Shown in pieces: positions 9,152 to 17,897 of a DNA stretch of 64,000 nucleotides. Source of the DNA: Methylobacterium sp. FF17 (GTDB lineage Bacteria > Pseudomonadota > Alphaproteobacteria > Rhizobiales > Beijerinckiaceae). Numbering within the stretch: position 1 is the stretch's first letter; each line of letters opens with the position of its first letter. Made by a program: the position numbers and the translations under genes. The DNA lies in assembly GCF_025813715.1 (NCBI RefSeq), contig NZ_CP107532.1, forward strand, positions 5,398,501 through 5,462,500, written 5' to 3'. The notes under the pieces were generated by a model. It was given only the letters and a program-made list of their open reading frames with translations. It was not told where the DNA came from and ran no database searches.

Positions 9152-10588
9152 ATGACCGAGCCCATATGGCCCGTCCACGGCCGAATCAGCGGTCCCATCG
9201 TCATGATCGGCTTCGGCTCCATCGGGCGCGGCACGCTCCCGCTGATCGAGCGTCACTTCGAGTATGATAAGGCCCGCTTCACGGTCATCGAGCCCTCCGA
9301 CGCGCATAAGCCGCTCGCCGACAAGCACGGCCTGCGCTTCGAGCAGGTGGCGCTCACCCGTGAGAACTATCGCGAGATCCTGACGCCCCTCCTCACCGAG
9401 GGCGGCGGTCAGGGCTTCTGCGTGAACGTGTCCGTCGATACCTCCTCGCGTGCGATCATGGAGCTCTGCCGCGAGCTCGGCGCCCTCTACATCGACACCG
9501 TCGCGGAGCCCTGGCCGGGCTTCTACTTCGACAAGAACAGGAGCCAGGTCGACCGCACCAACTACGCGCTCCGCCAGGAGATCCTCGACGCGCGCACGGC
9601 CAACCCGGGCGGCACCACCGCGGTGTCGTGCTGCGGCGCCAATCCCGGCATGGTGTCGTGGTTCGTCAAGCAGGCGCTTCTGAACGTTGCCGGCGATCTC
9701 GGCCTGAAGACCCCCGAGCCGAAGGATCGTGCCGGCTGGACCGCCCTCATGCGCGAGGTCGGCGTGAAGGGCGTGCACATCGCAGAGCGCGACACCCAGC
9801 GGGCCAAGACCCCGAAGCCGCAGGACGTCTTCGTCAACGCCTGGTCGGTGGAAGGCTTCGTCTCCGAGGGCAACCAGCCGGCCGAGCTCGGCTGGGGCAC
9901 CCACGAGACCTGGCGTCCGGACAACGCCCACGACCAGGAGAAGGGCTCGCGCTGCGCGATCTACCTGCTCCAGCCCGGCGCCGACACACGCGTGCGCTCG
10001 TGGACGCCCACCGCGCAAGCGCAGTTCGGCTTCCTCGTGACCCACAGCGAGGCCGTCTCGATCTCGGATTACTACACCGTCCTGGAAGGGGAGCGCGCCG
10101 CCTATCGGCCGACCTGCCACTACGCCTACCACCCCGCCAACGACGCGATGCTCTCGCTGCACGAGATGTTCGGCAATGGCGGCAAGGTCCAGGAGACGAT
10201 CCACATCCTCGACGAGACCGAGATCGTGGACGGCATCGACGAGCTTGGCGTGCTCCTCTACGGCCACGCCAAGAACGCCTACTGGTACGGCTCGCAGCTT
10301 TCCATCGAGGAGACCCGCCGCATCGCCCCCTACCAGAACGCCACCGGCCTGCAGGTGACCTCGGCGGTGCTCGCCGGCATGGTCTGGGCCCTGGAGAACC
10401 CGGAGGCCGGCATCGTCGAAGCGGACGAGATGGACTTCCGCCGCTGCCTCGAAGTGCAAACCCCGTATCTCGGCCCCGTGATCGGCGTCTACACTGACTG
10501 GACGCCGCTGACCGGTCGCCCGGGCCTGTTCCCCGAGGATATCGACACCAGCGACCCCTGGCAGTTCCGAAACGTCTTCGTACGATAG
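9152..10588 (+). CDS. hss: Homospermidine synthase
   Basis: This 478-residue protein makes sym-homospermidine from two putrescines (or putrescine plus spermidine) using NAD+. It opens with a Rossmann fold carrying the dinucleotide motif VMIGFGSIGRGTLPLIERHF at about residues 17-36. Conserved family stretches follow, such as SCCGANPGMVSWFVKQALL at about 163 and the C-terminal DWTPLTGRPGLFPED. Length matches the bacterial family. An RBS, AGGA, lies nine bases before the ATG. The gene is followed 15 bases later by hpnE, suggesting co-transcription. Homospermidine is a major polyamine of alphaproteobacteria. Confidence 0.96.
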   Translation: MTEPIWPVHGRISGPIVMIGFGSIGRGTLPLIERHFEYDKARFTVIEPSDAHKPLADKHGLRFEQVALTRENYREILTPLLTEGGGQGFCVNVSVDTSSRAIMELCRELGALYIDTVAEPWPGFYFDKNRSQVDRTNYALRQEILDARTANPGGTTAVSCCGANPGMVSWFVKQALLNVAGDLGLKTPEPKDRAGWTALMREVGVKGVHIAERDTQRAKTPKPQDVFVNAWSVEGFVSEGNQPAELGWGTHETWRPDNAHDQEKGSRCAIYLLQPGADTRVRSWTPTAQAQFGFLVTHSEAVSISDYYTVLEGERAAYRPTCHYAYHPANDAMLSLHEMFGNGGKVQETIHILDETEIVDGIDELGVLLYGHAKNAYWYGSQLSIEETRRIAPYQNATGLQVTSAVLAGMVWALENPEAGIVEADEMDFRRCLEVQTPYLGPVIGVYTDWTPLTGRPGLFPEDIDTSDPWQFRNVFVR

Positions 10589-10602
10589 CGGAGGGACACG
10601 CG

Positions 10603-11865
10603 ATGACGGGTGTCGTTCACGTCGTGGGCGCGGGGCTGTCGGGGCTCGCCGCGGCCGTGCGTCTCTCGGAAGCCGGGCGCACGGTGCTCGTACACGAGTC
10701 CGCGGGCCATGCCGGTGGCCGTTGCAGGTCCTATCACGACCCGAAACTCGGGATGACCATCGACAACGGCAACCACCTTGTCCTGTCGGGCAACGGGGCG
10801 ACATTCGCGTTCCTGGATCGCGTCGGCGGCCGCGAGGCGCTCGCCGTGCATGCGCGCGCGGAGTTTCCCTTCATCGACCTCGCCGCCGGCGAGCGCTGGA
10901 CGCTACGCCTCAACCAGGGCCGCGTGCCGTGGTGGATCCTCGATCCCGCCCGACGCGTCCCGGACACCCGGGCGACCGATTACGCATCGATCCTCCGCCT
11001 CCTTTCGGCAAGGCCAGGCACGAAGGTCTCGGATGTCCTTCCTTGCGAGGGTGAACTCTATGAGCGGCTCTGGCGCCCCGTCCTCCTTGCGGCGATGAAC
11101 ATCGACCCCAGGGATGCGGACGCGACCCTTACCGCACAAGTTTTGCGCAAGACCTTCGGCGAGGGTGGGCATGCCTGCCGGCCTGTCATCGCCCATGGCG
11201 GGTTGTCGGAGGCCTTCGTCGACCCGGCATCGCGCTTCCTGAAGGCGCGAGGGGGAGTGGTCCGTCACAACGTTCGTCTGCACCGCCTGGCGTATGAAGG
11301 GGGCCGGGTCGTGGGTCTTGTCTTCAGCGACGGCTCGATGCGGCTGGCGCCTGGGGATCAGGTCATCCTCGCGCTTCCTCCCCGGGCGACGGCCGACATC
11401 GTGCCGGGTTTGGAGGTCCCGACGGATCATCGGGGGATCGCGAACATCCACTTCGCCGTGAACTGCCCTGCCGATATGCCGCGGCTGACGGGTGTGGTGA
11501 ACGGGTTGTCGGACTGGATCTTCGCCTTTCCGGATCGAATCTCGGTGACCGTCAGCGCGACGGACGGGGACGACACGAGCCGACCGGAACTCGCGCATCG
11601 CATCTGGACCGAGGTCTCCTACGTCACCGGCCGTTACATGACCCGCCTGTCGGACATACCGCCGCCTTGGCAGGTCATCCGCGAGAAGCGAGCGACCTTT
11701 GCGCCCACGCCCGAGGCGGCCCGGCTTCGGCCCCGGACGCGCACGGAGTTTCGCAACCTCTTCATCGCCGGCGACTGGACCGACACGGGCCTGCCCGCCT
11801 GCATCGAGGGGGCCGTTCGCTCCGGCGACAAGGCAGCCTGGACTGCGATGGAGGCGAGTGGCTAG
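10603..11865 (+). CDS. hpnE: Hydroxysqualene dehydroxylase HpnE (FAD-dependent)
   Basis: This 420-residue FAD-dependent amine-oxidase-fold protein begins with the dinucleotide-binding motif VVGAGLSGLAAAVRLSEAG and GGRCRSY. Its C-terminal flavin motif reads LFIAGDWTDTGLPACIEGAV. HpnE reduces hydroxysqualene to squalene in the HpnC/HpnD/HpnE route to hopanoids, probably at the inner membrane. It usually sits in an hpnCDE cluster. Here hpnC and hpnD are absent and the gene follows hss by 15 bases. It is therefore either an unusually placed copy or a second paralogue. Other carotenoid or amine-oxidase-type functions are less likely given the match to HpnE motifs. Confidence 0.88.
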   Translation: MTGVVHVVGAGLSGLAAAVRLSEAGRTVLVHESAGHAGGRCRSYHDPKLGMTIDNGNHLVLSGNGATFAFLDRVGGREALAVHARAEFPFIDLAAGERWTLRLNQGRVPWWILDPARRVPDTRATDYASILRLLSARPGTKVSDVLPCEGELYERLWRPVLLAAMNIDPRDADATLTAQVLRKTFGEGGHACRPVIAHGGLSEAFVDPASRFLKARGGVVRHNVRLHRLAYEGGRVVGLVFSDGSMRLAPGDQVILALPPRATADIVPGLEVPTDHRGIANIHFAVNCPADMPRLTGVVNGLSDWIFAFPDRISVTVSATDGDDTSRPELAHRIWTEVSYVTGRYMTRLSDIPPPWQVIREKRATFAPTPEAARLRPRTRTEFRNLFIAGDWTDTGLPACIEGAVRSGDKAAWTAMEASG

Positions 11866-12205
11866 TCCGCTGCTGAATACCGAGCCCACTTCCCGGACGA
11901 AAACTTGAATAAACCTTCCGATTGATTATCTAGTAAGTGCTATGTTTATTTCGAGTCATCCTTTGAACCAGAGAGCCGGCCGCCTCGTCGCAGGCCGCTA
12001 AGCCCCGAAGTCGGACAGCGTCGAACGCTCTCCGCTCGGGGTCAATGACCATTCATAGAAACCAGCCCGACAATCCCCGATGGCTTCCTGGCCGCTTAAA
12101 ATAGCGGCTAGCCTTCGCTCGATCCCGCGCGAGCGTGGAAGCGAAGGTCGGGGTGCCGAGCCATTCAGCCTTTCGTCGTCATCTGCGCTCTCAGGAGAAG
12201 GATCC
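11866..12205. other. Intergenic region before the universal stress gene
   Basis: I see no gene. A locally AT-rich patch at about 11905-11970 stands out against the GC-rich background and may be a promoter. I found no GGAAC/CGTT pair of the EcfG type here. Confidence 0.4.
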
Positions 12206-13135
12206 ATGCGTATTCTCGTCGCCACCGATTTCTCGCCCCGCTCGCAAAGGGCTGTGCGCCGCGCAGGCATCCTCGCCGCGCAGAGCCGTGGGACGGTCAT
12301 CATGATGCACGTCGTGGACGGCCCGGGTTGCCGGGAAACCTCGCAGGACATTCGCGAGGCCCAGCGCATGACCGTCGAACAGGTGGCCGTGGTGCCCGAA
12401 CTCTACCGCGTCCGGTGCGAGCCGCTCGTCGTCCGAGGTAACCCCTCCAGCGAGATCCTGAACGCCGCGGAGGACCATGATGCCGACCTCATCGTGGTCG
12501 GCTCCTCGCATCGGGGACCTTCCCGCAATGCAGGTCGGACCGTCCGAAACCTGGTCCGAAGCGCTCGATGCCCGGTCCTCGTGGTCAGGCGCTTCGCGGC
12601 GTCCCCTTACGAGAGGGTCCTGATCCCAGTCGACCTTTCGGATGCGTCGAAACGGGCTCTGGGAAGCGCGGGTGAGCTTAAGCTCGTGGACAGCGCGCAC
12701 GTCACGGTCCTGCATGCCTTCGAGGCACCGGGAAAGTCCAAGCTGTCCGGGTTCGGGGTCGAGCGCGACCAGATCGACGGCTACGTCGAGGCTTGCCGTT
12801 CCAAGTCCGCCGAGGACATCGAGGCGCTTCTCGCGAGCGGCGGTTTCGATGACCGGGATTGGTCGAGGCGGACGGAGGAAGGCTCCCCGCCCGAGGCCAT
12901 CACCCGCATCGCCGAGCGCATTCCCACGGACTTGCTCGTGATTGGCACGCATGCCCGTACGGGTCTGAGGAAGGCGATTTTCGGAAGCGTCACCGAGGAC
13001 GTCCTGTCCAGGGCGGGCCCGGACGTCCTCGTGGTCCCGCCGCCTCGTTCCGATCTCGGGTGCCAGCCTCTACTGCCACCGACTGCCGGTCGGCCCGAGG
13101 TCGGACCGTCAGGTCCGAGGCTTGTGCTCGGGTAG
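12206..13135 (+). CDS. Tandem universal stress protein (two UspA domains)
   Basis: The start ATG at 12206 follows AGGAGAAGG. The 309-residue protein has two UspA folds, at about residues 1-130 and 133-280. The second keeps the ATP-binding pattern GTHARTGLRKAIFGSVTEDV. In the first, GSSHRGPSRNAGRTVRNLV deviates from the usual G-x2-G-x9-G(S/T), so nucleotide binding may rest on the second domain. The tail of about 30 residues is Pro/Gly-rich. Tandem Usp proteins act in stress survival, and the neighbourhood contains other stress genes. The cytoplasm is the expected location. Confidence 0.9.
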   Translation: MRILVATDFSPRSQRAVRRAGILAAQSRGTVIMMHVVDGPGCRETSQDIREAQRMTVEQVAVVPELYRVRCEPLVVRGNPSSEILNAAEDHDADLIVVGSSHRGPSRNAGRTVRNLVRSARCPVLVVRRFAASPYERVLIPVDLSDASKRALGSAGELKLVDSAHVTVLHAFEAPGKSKLSGFGVERDQIDGYVEACRSKSAEDIEALLASGGFDDRDWSRRTEEGSPPEAITRIAERIPTDLLVIGTHARTGLRKAIFGSVTEDVLSRAGPDVLVVPPPRSDLGCQPLLPPTAGRPEVGPSGPRLVLG

Positions 13136-13290
13136 GCGCCGGCTGCCGTGATGCATCCAGTCCTGCAATGACCCTGACAATGGACTTCCGCCGAGATGGA
13201 CGGGAATGTCAGGGCCGTCGCTGCAAGCGCAGGCACAGGTCCGGGCCCTTCGACGAACGCAGTCGAGGTGGCCCACCGAGGAGGATCTCG

Positions 13291-13449
13291 ATGAGGATCA
13301 TCGCCGCACGGGCCATGGCCATCGCCATCATGCTGCTGGTGCTGGGCACGGCACGCTGGCTGGAGCAACTCGGCACACCCTTGCTGTTCGAGGGCTGCCT
13401 CGTCGCCTCCGTCGCAGCGACAGCGGTCGTGCTGCTCGCACGCTGGTGA
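13291..13449 (+). CDS. Small two-helix membrane protein, 52 residues
   Basis: A strong RBS (GAGGAGG) lies about seven bases before the ATG at 13291. The product has two hydrophobic segments, about residues 4-22 and 30-50, separated by WLEQLGTPLLFEG. I recognise no family. It lies 155 bases after the universal stress gene on the same strand and may be co-transcribed with it. Confidence 0.6.
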   Translation: MRIIAARAMAIAIMLLVLGTARWLEQLGTPLLFEGCLVASVAATAVVLLARW

Positions 13450-13536
13450 CGTTGCCGAAGGCGCGAACCGAGCCTTCAGCAGGCGCGACCGAGAGGGCCA
13501 CCGAGGTAAGCCAAGCCCACCGCGCCTGCGGGCCCC

Positions 13537-14622
13537 TCAAGGCAGCACGGCGAAGAACAGGAACGAGGCGAAGATCACGAGGTGTACGATCCCCTGAAGC
13601 ACGGTCGTGCGCCCGGTGCCAAGGGTGATGACGGCGACAAGGAGGGTAAGGGCCAGGAGCACCTGATCCTTGGATCCGAGCCCAAGGCTGAGCGGCTGGC
13701 CGGTGAGCACGGAGACCAAGGCGACCGTTGGGATGGTCAGGCCGATGGATGCCAGTGCCGAGCCGAGCGCGAGGTTCATGCTGGTCTGGAGCCGGTTGGC
13801 ACGTGCCGCCCGTACCGCGGCGAGCCCCTCGGGCATGAGGACGAGCATCGCGATGACAATGCCGGTCACCGCCTTGGGGATGCCGAGCCCGTCGATGCCC
13901 CATTCCAGCGTGGGCGTGAGCACCTTGGCGAGCCCCACCACCCCTGCGAGGCAGACGAGGAGCAAGCCGAAGCTCGCCAGGGCCAACCTGCTGGACGGTG
14001 GCGCGGCATGCTCTTTCTCGTCGCCTGTGCCACCCTCCGGCAGGAAATAGTCCCGGTGTCGTACGGTCTGCACGAAGACGAAGGAGCCGTAGAGGACGAG
14101 GGAGGCCACTGCGGCGAACAGGAGCTGGGGCACCGTGAAGACCGGTCCGGCGGTACTCACGAAGTTCGGCAGGACCAGGGTCAGGGTGACGAGGGCAGCG
14201 AGAACCGCGAGTGCTGCGAGCGCCCCATGGAGCCGGAAGCCCTGCACGCTGTGCCGGACGCCCCCTGAGAGCAGGCACATCCCTACCAGGCCGTTGCAGA
14301 TGATCATCACGGCCGCGAAGACGGTGTCGCGCGCAAGCTCCGCCTTGCCGCTGCCGCCGCCGAGCATGACCGAGACGATGAGCGCGACCTCGATCACGGT
14401 GACCGCAAGCGCCAGCACGAGGGTGCCGAAAGGTTCGCCGACCCGGTGAGCGACGACTTCCGCATGGAAAACCGCCGCGAACACTGTCGCGACAAGGACG
14501 ATGCCGGCCGCGGCGAGCAGGATGACAGGTGGCTCCGTCATGAGCGCCGCCCCAAGAAGCACCAGGGCCAGGGCGGGCCAGGTCCAACTCCACCATGGCA
14601 TCCCGGCTTGAGGCACCTGCAT
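13537..14622 (-). CDS. chaA: ChaA-like calcium/proton (cation/H+) antiporter
   Basis: This 361-residue protein has about eleven hydrophobic helices and the two inverted alpha-repeats of the CaCA superfamily. The first contains GEPFGTLVLALAVTVIEVAL and the second MPEGLAAVRAARANRLQ with a nearby GSALASIGLTIP. The acidic residues in these repeats are the expected cation ligands. A hydrophilic loop at about 195-210 separates the halves, as in ChaA. It should exchange Ca2+, Na+ or K+ for protons at the inner membrane. It is convergent with the small membrane gene and has no operon partner. Confidence 0.88.
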   Translation of the reverse strand: MQVPQAGMPWWSWTWPALALVLLGAALMTEPPVILLAAAGIVLVATVFAAVFHAEVVAHRVGEPFGTLVLALAVTVIEVALIVSVMLGGGSGKAELARDTVFAAVMIICNGLVGMCLLSGGVRHSVQGFRLHGALAALAVLAALVTLTLVLPNFVSTAGPVFTVPQLLFAAVASLVLYGSFVFVQTVRHRDYFLPEGGTGDEKEHAAPPSSRLALASFGLLLVCLAGVVGLAKVLTPTLEWGIDGLGIPKAVTGIVIAMLVLMPEGLAAVRAARANRLQTSMNLALGSALASIGLTIPTVALVSVLTGQPLSLGLGSKDQVLLALTLLVAVITLGTGRTTVLQGIVHLVIFASFLFFAVLP

Positions 14623-15026
14623 GTCCGTTATCCTCCGAAACTCTGAAAGCGCCCGACGGGCGGATTACCTGACAAAGGTCTTTGCGGGGCAACGCTTGCC
14701 CCACGCAGGCATGTCACCGGCCTGTGCGGCGACAAGGATCGAGACCGATCCGGGTCGTTCCGGCAAGCGAGAAGCGAATGGCGGTCGGACCTCCCCCGTT
14801 CATCGGAGTGGAGTCAATCGTTGGGCGGCCCACCCGACCCTTCCCCGCGCCCGGGTAAACCCGTCGAGTTCGTCGTCCGCACGGTTCGCCGCTTCAAACC
14901 GCCCGCATCCTTCCCACTTGACCGAATGCCATGTGGCTCCTTAGCGAGTCGACCGCGTTATTGTCTCGGAACCTCGCTCCACAGCATAGTCATGACCTGG
15001 GGCCTGCCGTTCTCGGAGGCATAAAC
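14623..15026. other. Divergent intergenic region, chaA / VOC gene
   Basis: About 400 bases between divergent genes with no supported coding sequence. It must carry both promoters. A GGAAC at 14969 is not followed by CGTT at the right spacing, so I do not call an EcfG promoter. Confidence 0.4.
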
Positions 15027-15920
15027 ATGGAAGAGCCGGCACCAAGCCTCGCAACCGACGTCGCGGATTCTATTCTGGCCGGGGCACCCTACCGGATCGG
15101 CGCGGTGACCCTCGTCGTGAACGACCTCGGCGCACTCGCGCGGTTCTACCAGGACGTCATCGGACTCGACGCGGTCTCAGGTGAGCCCGGTACGGTGCGG
15201 CTTGGCGCGGGCGACACGGTTCTCCTTGTGCTTCGGGGGGATCCGAATGCCCGACAGTGGATACCCCAGGAGGCGGGGCTGTTTCATACCGCGTTCCTGT
15301 TGCCCCGCCGCGCCGACCTAGGCGCTTGGCTCCTGCATGCCGAGGGGCGCGGCATCACGCCCACGGGTGCCGCCGACCACTCCGTCAGCGAGGCGGTCTA
15401 CCTGACCGATCCGGAGAACAACGGCATCGAGATCTACGTCGACCGCCCGAGCTCGGAATGGCGGACGGCCGAGGACGGATCCGTCTTGATGCGCAACGAG
15501 CGGCTCGACCGCGCCGGGCTCATCGACGCCGTCCGCGCTCCCTGGGCCGGCATGCCGGCGGGATCGTGCGTCGGGCACGTCCACCTTCAGGTCGGTGACC
15601 TGGACGCGACGGAGCGCTTCTATGCCGGCCTGCTCGGCCTCGACGTGATGTGTCGCTATCCTGGCGCCTTGTTCCTTGGATCGGGCGGCTACCATCACCA
15701 GCTTGCCGGCAACATCTGGAACAGCGCTGGCGCGACCGAGCGAACCAAGGGAACGACGGGCCTCGCGGAGGTCGAGTTGCACGCGGACGCGGACGACCTC
15801 GCTGACGTGCGCGGGCGGTACCGGTACGCCGGTCAGCCCGCCGGCGAGAATGCCGAAGGGCTTTTCGTGCAGGACCCTTGGGGAACATGCCTGCGTCTCA
15901 CGCCCACACCTCATCCGTGA
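15027..15920 (+). CDS. VOC-family ring-cleavage dioxygenase-like protein (two VOC domains)
   Basis: The start ATG at 15027 follows GGAGG. The 297-residue product has two glyoxalase/dioxygenase (VOC) modules. The first begins at about residue 20 with YRIGAVTLVVNDLGALARFY and ends near DPENNGIEIYVDRP. The second begins at about 188 with GHVHLQVGDLDATERFYAGL. This resembles the CatE/YfiE-type catechol-2,3-dioxygenase-like group. Candidate metal ligands are His96 (LFHTAF), Glu141 (IEIYVD) and His190 (VGHVHL). The substrate is unknown. Another VOC gene lies just downstream on the opposite strand, disrupted by an insertion sequence. Confidence 0.82.
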   Translation: MEEPAPSLATDVADSILAGAPYRIGAVTLVVNDLGALARFYQDVIGLDAVSGEPGTVRLGAGDTVLLVLRGDPNARQWIPQEAGLFHTAFLLPRRADLGAWLLHAEGRGITPTGAADHSVSEAVYLTDPENNGIEIYVDRPSSEWRTAEDGSVLMRNERLDRAGLIDAVRAPWAGMPAGSCVGHVHLQVGDLDATERFYAGLLGLDVMCRYPGALFLGSGGYHHQLAGNIWNSAGATERTKGTTGLAEVELHADADDLADVRGRYRYAGQPAGENAEGLFVQDPWGTCLRLTPTPHP

Positions 15921-16167
15921 CGGCGCCCGGTCACCGGCAGGCCAGGATCAGCCGCCCTTCGAGGTCACGCGGCATGTCTCGGCTCGTTTCGTCCTAAGGG
16001 TTGATGCCCGCACACGATCTCCAGCGCCGCGGAGGAACCCGGGACGACGCAAGGCCTGCCGACGCGGAAGGATGCCATCAAGGATTTCAAGGCTTGGATG
16101 CTTGCGCTCCATGGCATAACCTAAGACAAGAAGCCGAACCTGTCCTATTTATGTATGATGGTATGAA

Positions 16168-16285
16168 GCAAACCATAAGTTCGCAAACCATGGTGCAGAG
16201 CATCGCACAGAAGACTCCGCCGGCGATGCAGGATCTCTTGGTGCGAACTTAAGGTAGAGATTGACTGGGACCATAAGGTTGCACC
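16168..16285. promoter_or_regulatory. Triplicated ACCATAAGTTCGCA-type motif
   Basis: Three copies of a motif near ACCWTAAGKTYGCAMC occur within 120 bases: plus strand at 16171-16189 and 16269-16285, and minus strand at 16240-16255. The first copy is flanked by an exact direct repeat GCAAACCAT (16168-16176 and 16183-16191, 15 bases apart). The first and second copies form a perfect inverted TAAGTTCGCA. The pattern looks like operator sites, but it lies between two convergent 3' ends with no promoter now needed there. The rest of 15921-16291 holds no gene. Confidence 0.4.
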
Positions 16286-16541
16286 GTAAGATCATGGAAA
16301 TGACGGAGATTGTCGCTGATCGCCTGCCAGCAACTGCTCCAGGGTGATGCGACGGTGGCCCATGCGAAGCATCCCATCCTCGGACCACCAGGTCCCTGCC
16401 GGTCGATCCCAGGTGAGTTCGACACCGTTCAGATCCGGATCGCACAGATACGCCGACAGGCTCACGCCGTGGTCAACCACCTGCTCAATCGGAATGCCGG
16501 CGGATTGCACGCGTCGGATGACCGCTTGCAAGGCGCCTAGG

Positions 16542-17560
16542 TGTCGAAGCTATGAAGGTTGTTCACCCGAGGCGGGGGTGAGAGGCTGGGGTTGCGAAGC
16601 CAACCAACCCTGACCGAGTGCCTCGGATGAACACCCATCAGCATGCCCGTATGACGGTTCATGGTCGAGCCCTTCTGGTGAACCGGATCCTGGTCGACGG
16701 CTGGCGCGTGGCCGAGGCGGCACAGTCTGCTGGCATCAGCGAGCGCTCGGCCTACAAGTGGCTGGCCCGTTTTCGGACGGGCGGCGTGGGGGCCCTTCGC
16801 GACAGAAGCTCGGCCCCCCTCCGGCCAACGGTGCGTGTCACGCCCGCGATCCGCATGCAGGTCGAGGCTCTGCGGCGCACGCGGCTGACGGGTCAGGCCA
16901 TCGCCGAACGCCTCGCGCTTCCACGCTCCACCGTCGGCAGGGTCCTGCGCGGTCTCGGTCTCGGCCGGCTGAGCGCGCTCGAAGTTCGGCCGCCGGTCAT
17001 CCGCTATCAGCGCGAGAGGCCGGGCGAACTCATCCACATCGACACGAAGAAGCTCGGTCGGATCGACGGCGTCGGTCACCGCATCACCGGCAACCGGCGC
17101 GACGGCCGGCGCGGCATCGGCTGGGAGGCCCTGCATGTGGCCATCGACGATGCCTCGCGCCTCGCCTACACGGCCGTTCTGCCCGACGAGACCAAGCAGA
17201 GCGCCATCACCTTCATGAGTGAGGCGCTGGCGTTCTTCGCCCGACATGGCGTCACCGTCGAGCGCGTGATGAGCGACAACGGCTCGGCCTACTGCAGCCA
17301 TGCCTTCCGCGATCTCCTCGCCGAGGCCGGCCTGCGACACGTCCGGACCAGGCCCTACACGCCGCGCACCAACGGCAAGGCCGAGTGCTTCATCCAGACC
17401 TCGCTGCGTGAATGGATCTACGCCGTGCCCTACGCCTCGTCCGCCGACCGGACACAGGCCATGAGCCCCTGGATCGACCACTACAACACCAATCGAACCC
17501 ACTCAGCCCTCAGCCGACAGACACCCTGGCAAAGGCTGAACAACCTTCTGGGCAACGACA
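16542..17560 (+). mobile_element. IS481-family insertion sequence, complete
   Basis: The element is 1019 bp. Its imperfect terminal inverted repeats begin TGTCG on both ends and share GAAGGTTGTTCA further in (16555-16566 and, inverted, 17538-17549). It is flanked by a 6-bp direct repeat, CCTAGG, at 16536-16541 and 17561-17566. IS481 relatives are known to prefer CTAG-containing targets with 6-bp duplications, which fits. It carries one transposase gene. Ends and duplication are undamaged, so the insertion looks recent. Confidence 0.95.
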
Positions 17561-17565
17561 CCTAG
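16627..17565 (+). CDS. IS481-family transposase
   Basis: The 312-residue DDE transposase has an N-terminal helix-turn-helix of the Mu/IS481 type (VAEAAQSAGISERSAYKWLA), a second helical segment (TGQAIAERLALPRSTVGRVL) and an rve integrase core. The catalytic triad is D139 (LIHIDTKKLG), D217 (VMSDNGSAYC) and E253 (NGKAECFIQ), a DD35E spacing. The start is taken at ATG 16627, giving the usual MNTHQHAR-type beginning; a GTG nine bases upstream is possible. The TAG stop lies in the flanking target duplication rather than inside the element, and the preceding Thr codon spans the junction. All key residues are present. Confidence 0.95.
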   Translation: MNTHQHARMTVHGRALLVNRILVDGWRVAEAAQSAGISERSAYKWLARFRTGGVGALRDRSSAPLRPTVRVTPAIRMQVEALRRTRLTGQAIAERLALPRSTVGRVLRGLGLGRLSALEVRPPVIRYQRERPGELIHIDTKKLGRIDGVGHRITGNRRDGRRGIGWEALHVAIDDASRLAYTAVLPDETKQSAITFMSEALAFFARHGVTVERVMSDNGSAYCSHAFRDLLAEAGLRHVRTRPYTPRTNGKAECFIQTSLREWIYAVPYASSADRTQAMSPWIDHYNTNRTHSALSRQTPWQRLNNLLGNDT

Positions 17566-17897
17566 GTCGCTGTAGGTGATCGCGAAATGATGGAGGCCGG
17601 TCGCGTCCTTCGGACTCGGCGTTCCGCCTGCGCCGCGCCATGTGTTGATACATAGGTCGTGATGGTAGCCGCCGAAGGACAGGAACACCGCCTCGCCGAG
17701 CAGCTTCGTCATCTTCATCCCGAGTAGGTCCCGGTAGAAGGCGAGCGAACGTGGGAGTTCGGTAACCGATAGGTTCACGTGGCCGATGCGGGCAGGGCTT
17801 ACCGCCGCCGGCGTTTCAACGGGCATTCGTCGATCCTCTGAATTGGTGTTCATGACAGTGGAAGGCCAGCATTCCGGCATTCCGGCACTCCCGCGCT

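Larger units (their letters stand above)
16292..17826 (-). pseudogene. VOC-family protein gene interrupted by an IS481-type element
   Basis: The 5' part (17826 down to 17567) encodes a VOC start, with RIGHVNLSVTELPRSLAFYR and FLSFGGYHHDLCINTW, up to AITYSD. The 3' part (16541 down to 16292) continues GALQAVIRRVQSAGIPIEQ, then DHGVSLSAYLCDPDLNGVEL. Removing the element and one copy of its 6-bp duplication restores one uninterrupted frame of about 170 residues (TYSDLGALQAV). The intact gene would be a single-domain glyoxalase-fold protein. The ATG at 17826 has AGAGG upstream; an in-frame ATG at 17853 is the alternative. The insertion should abolish function. Confidence 0.92.
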
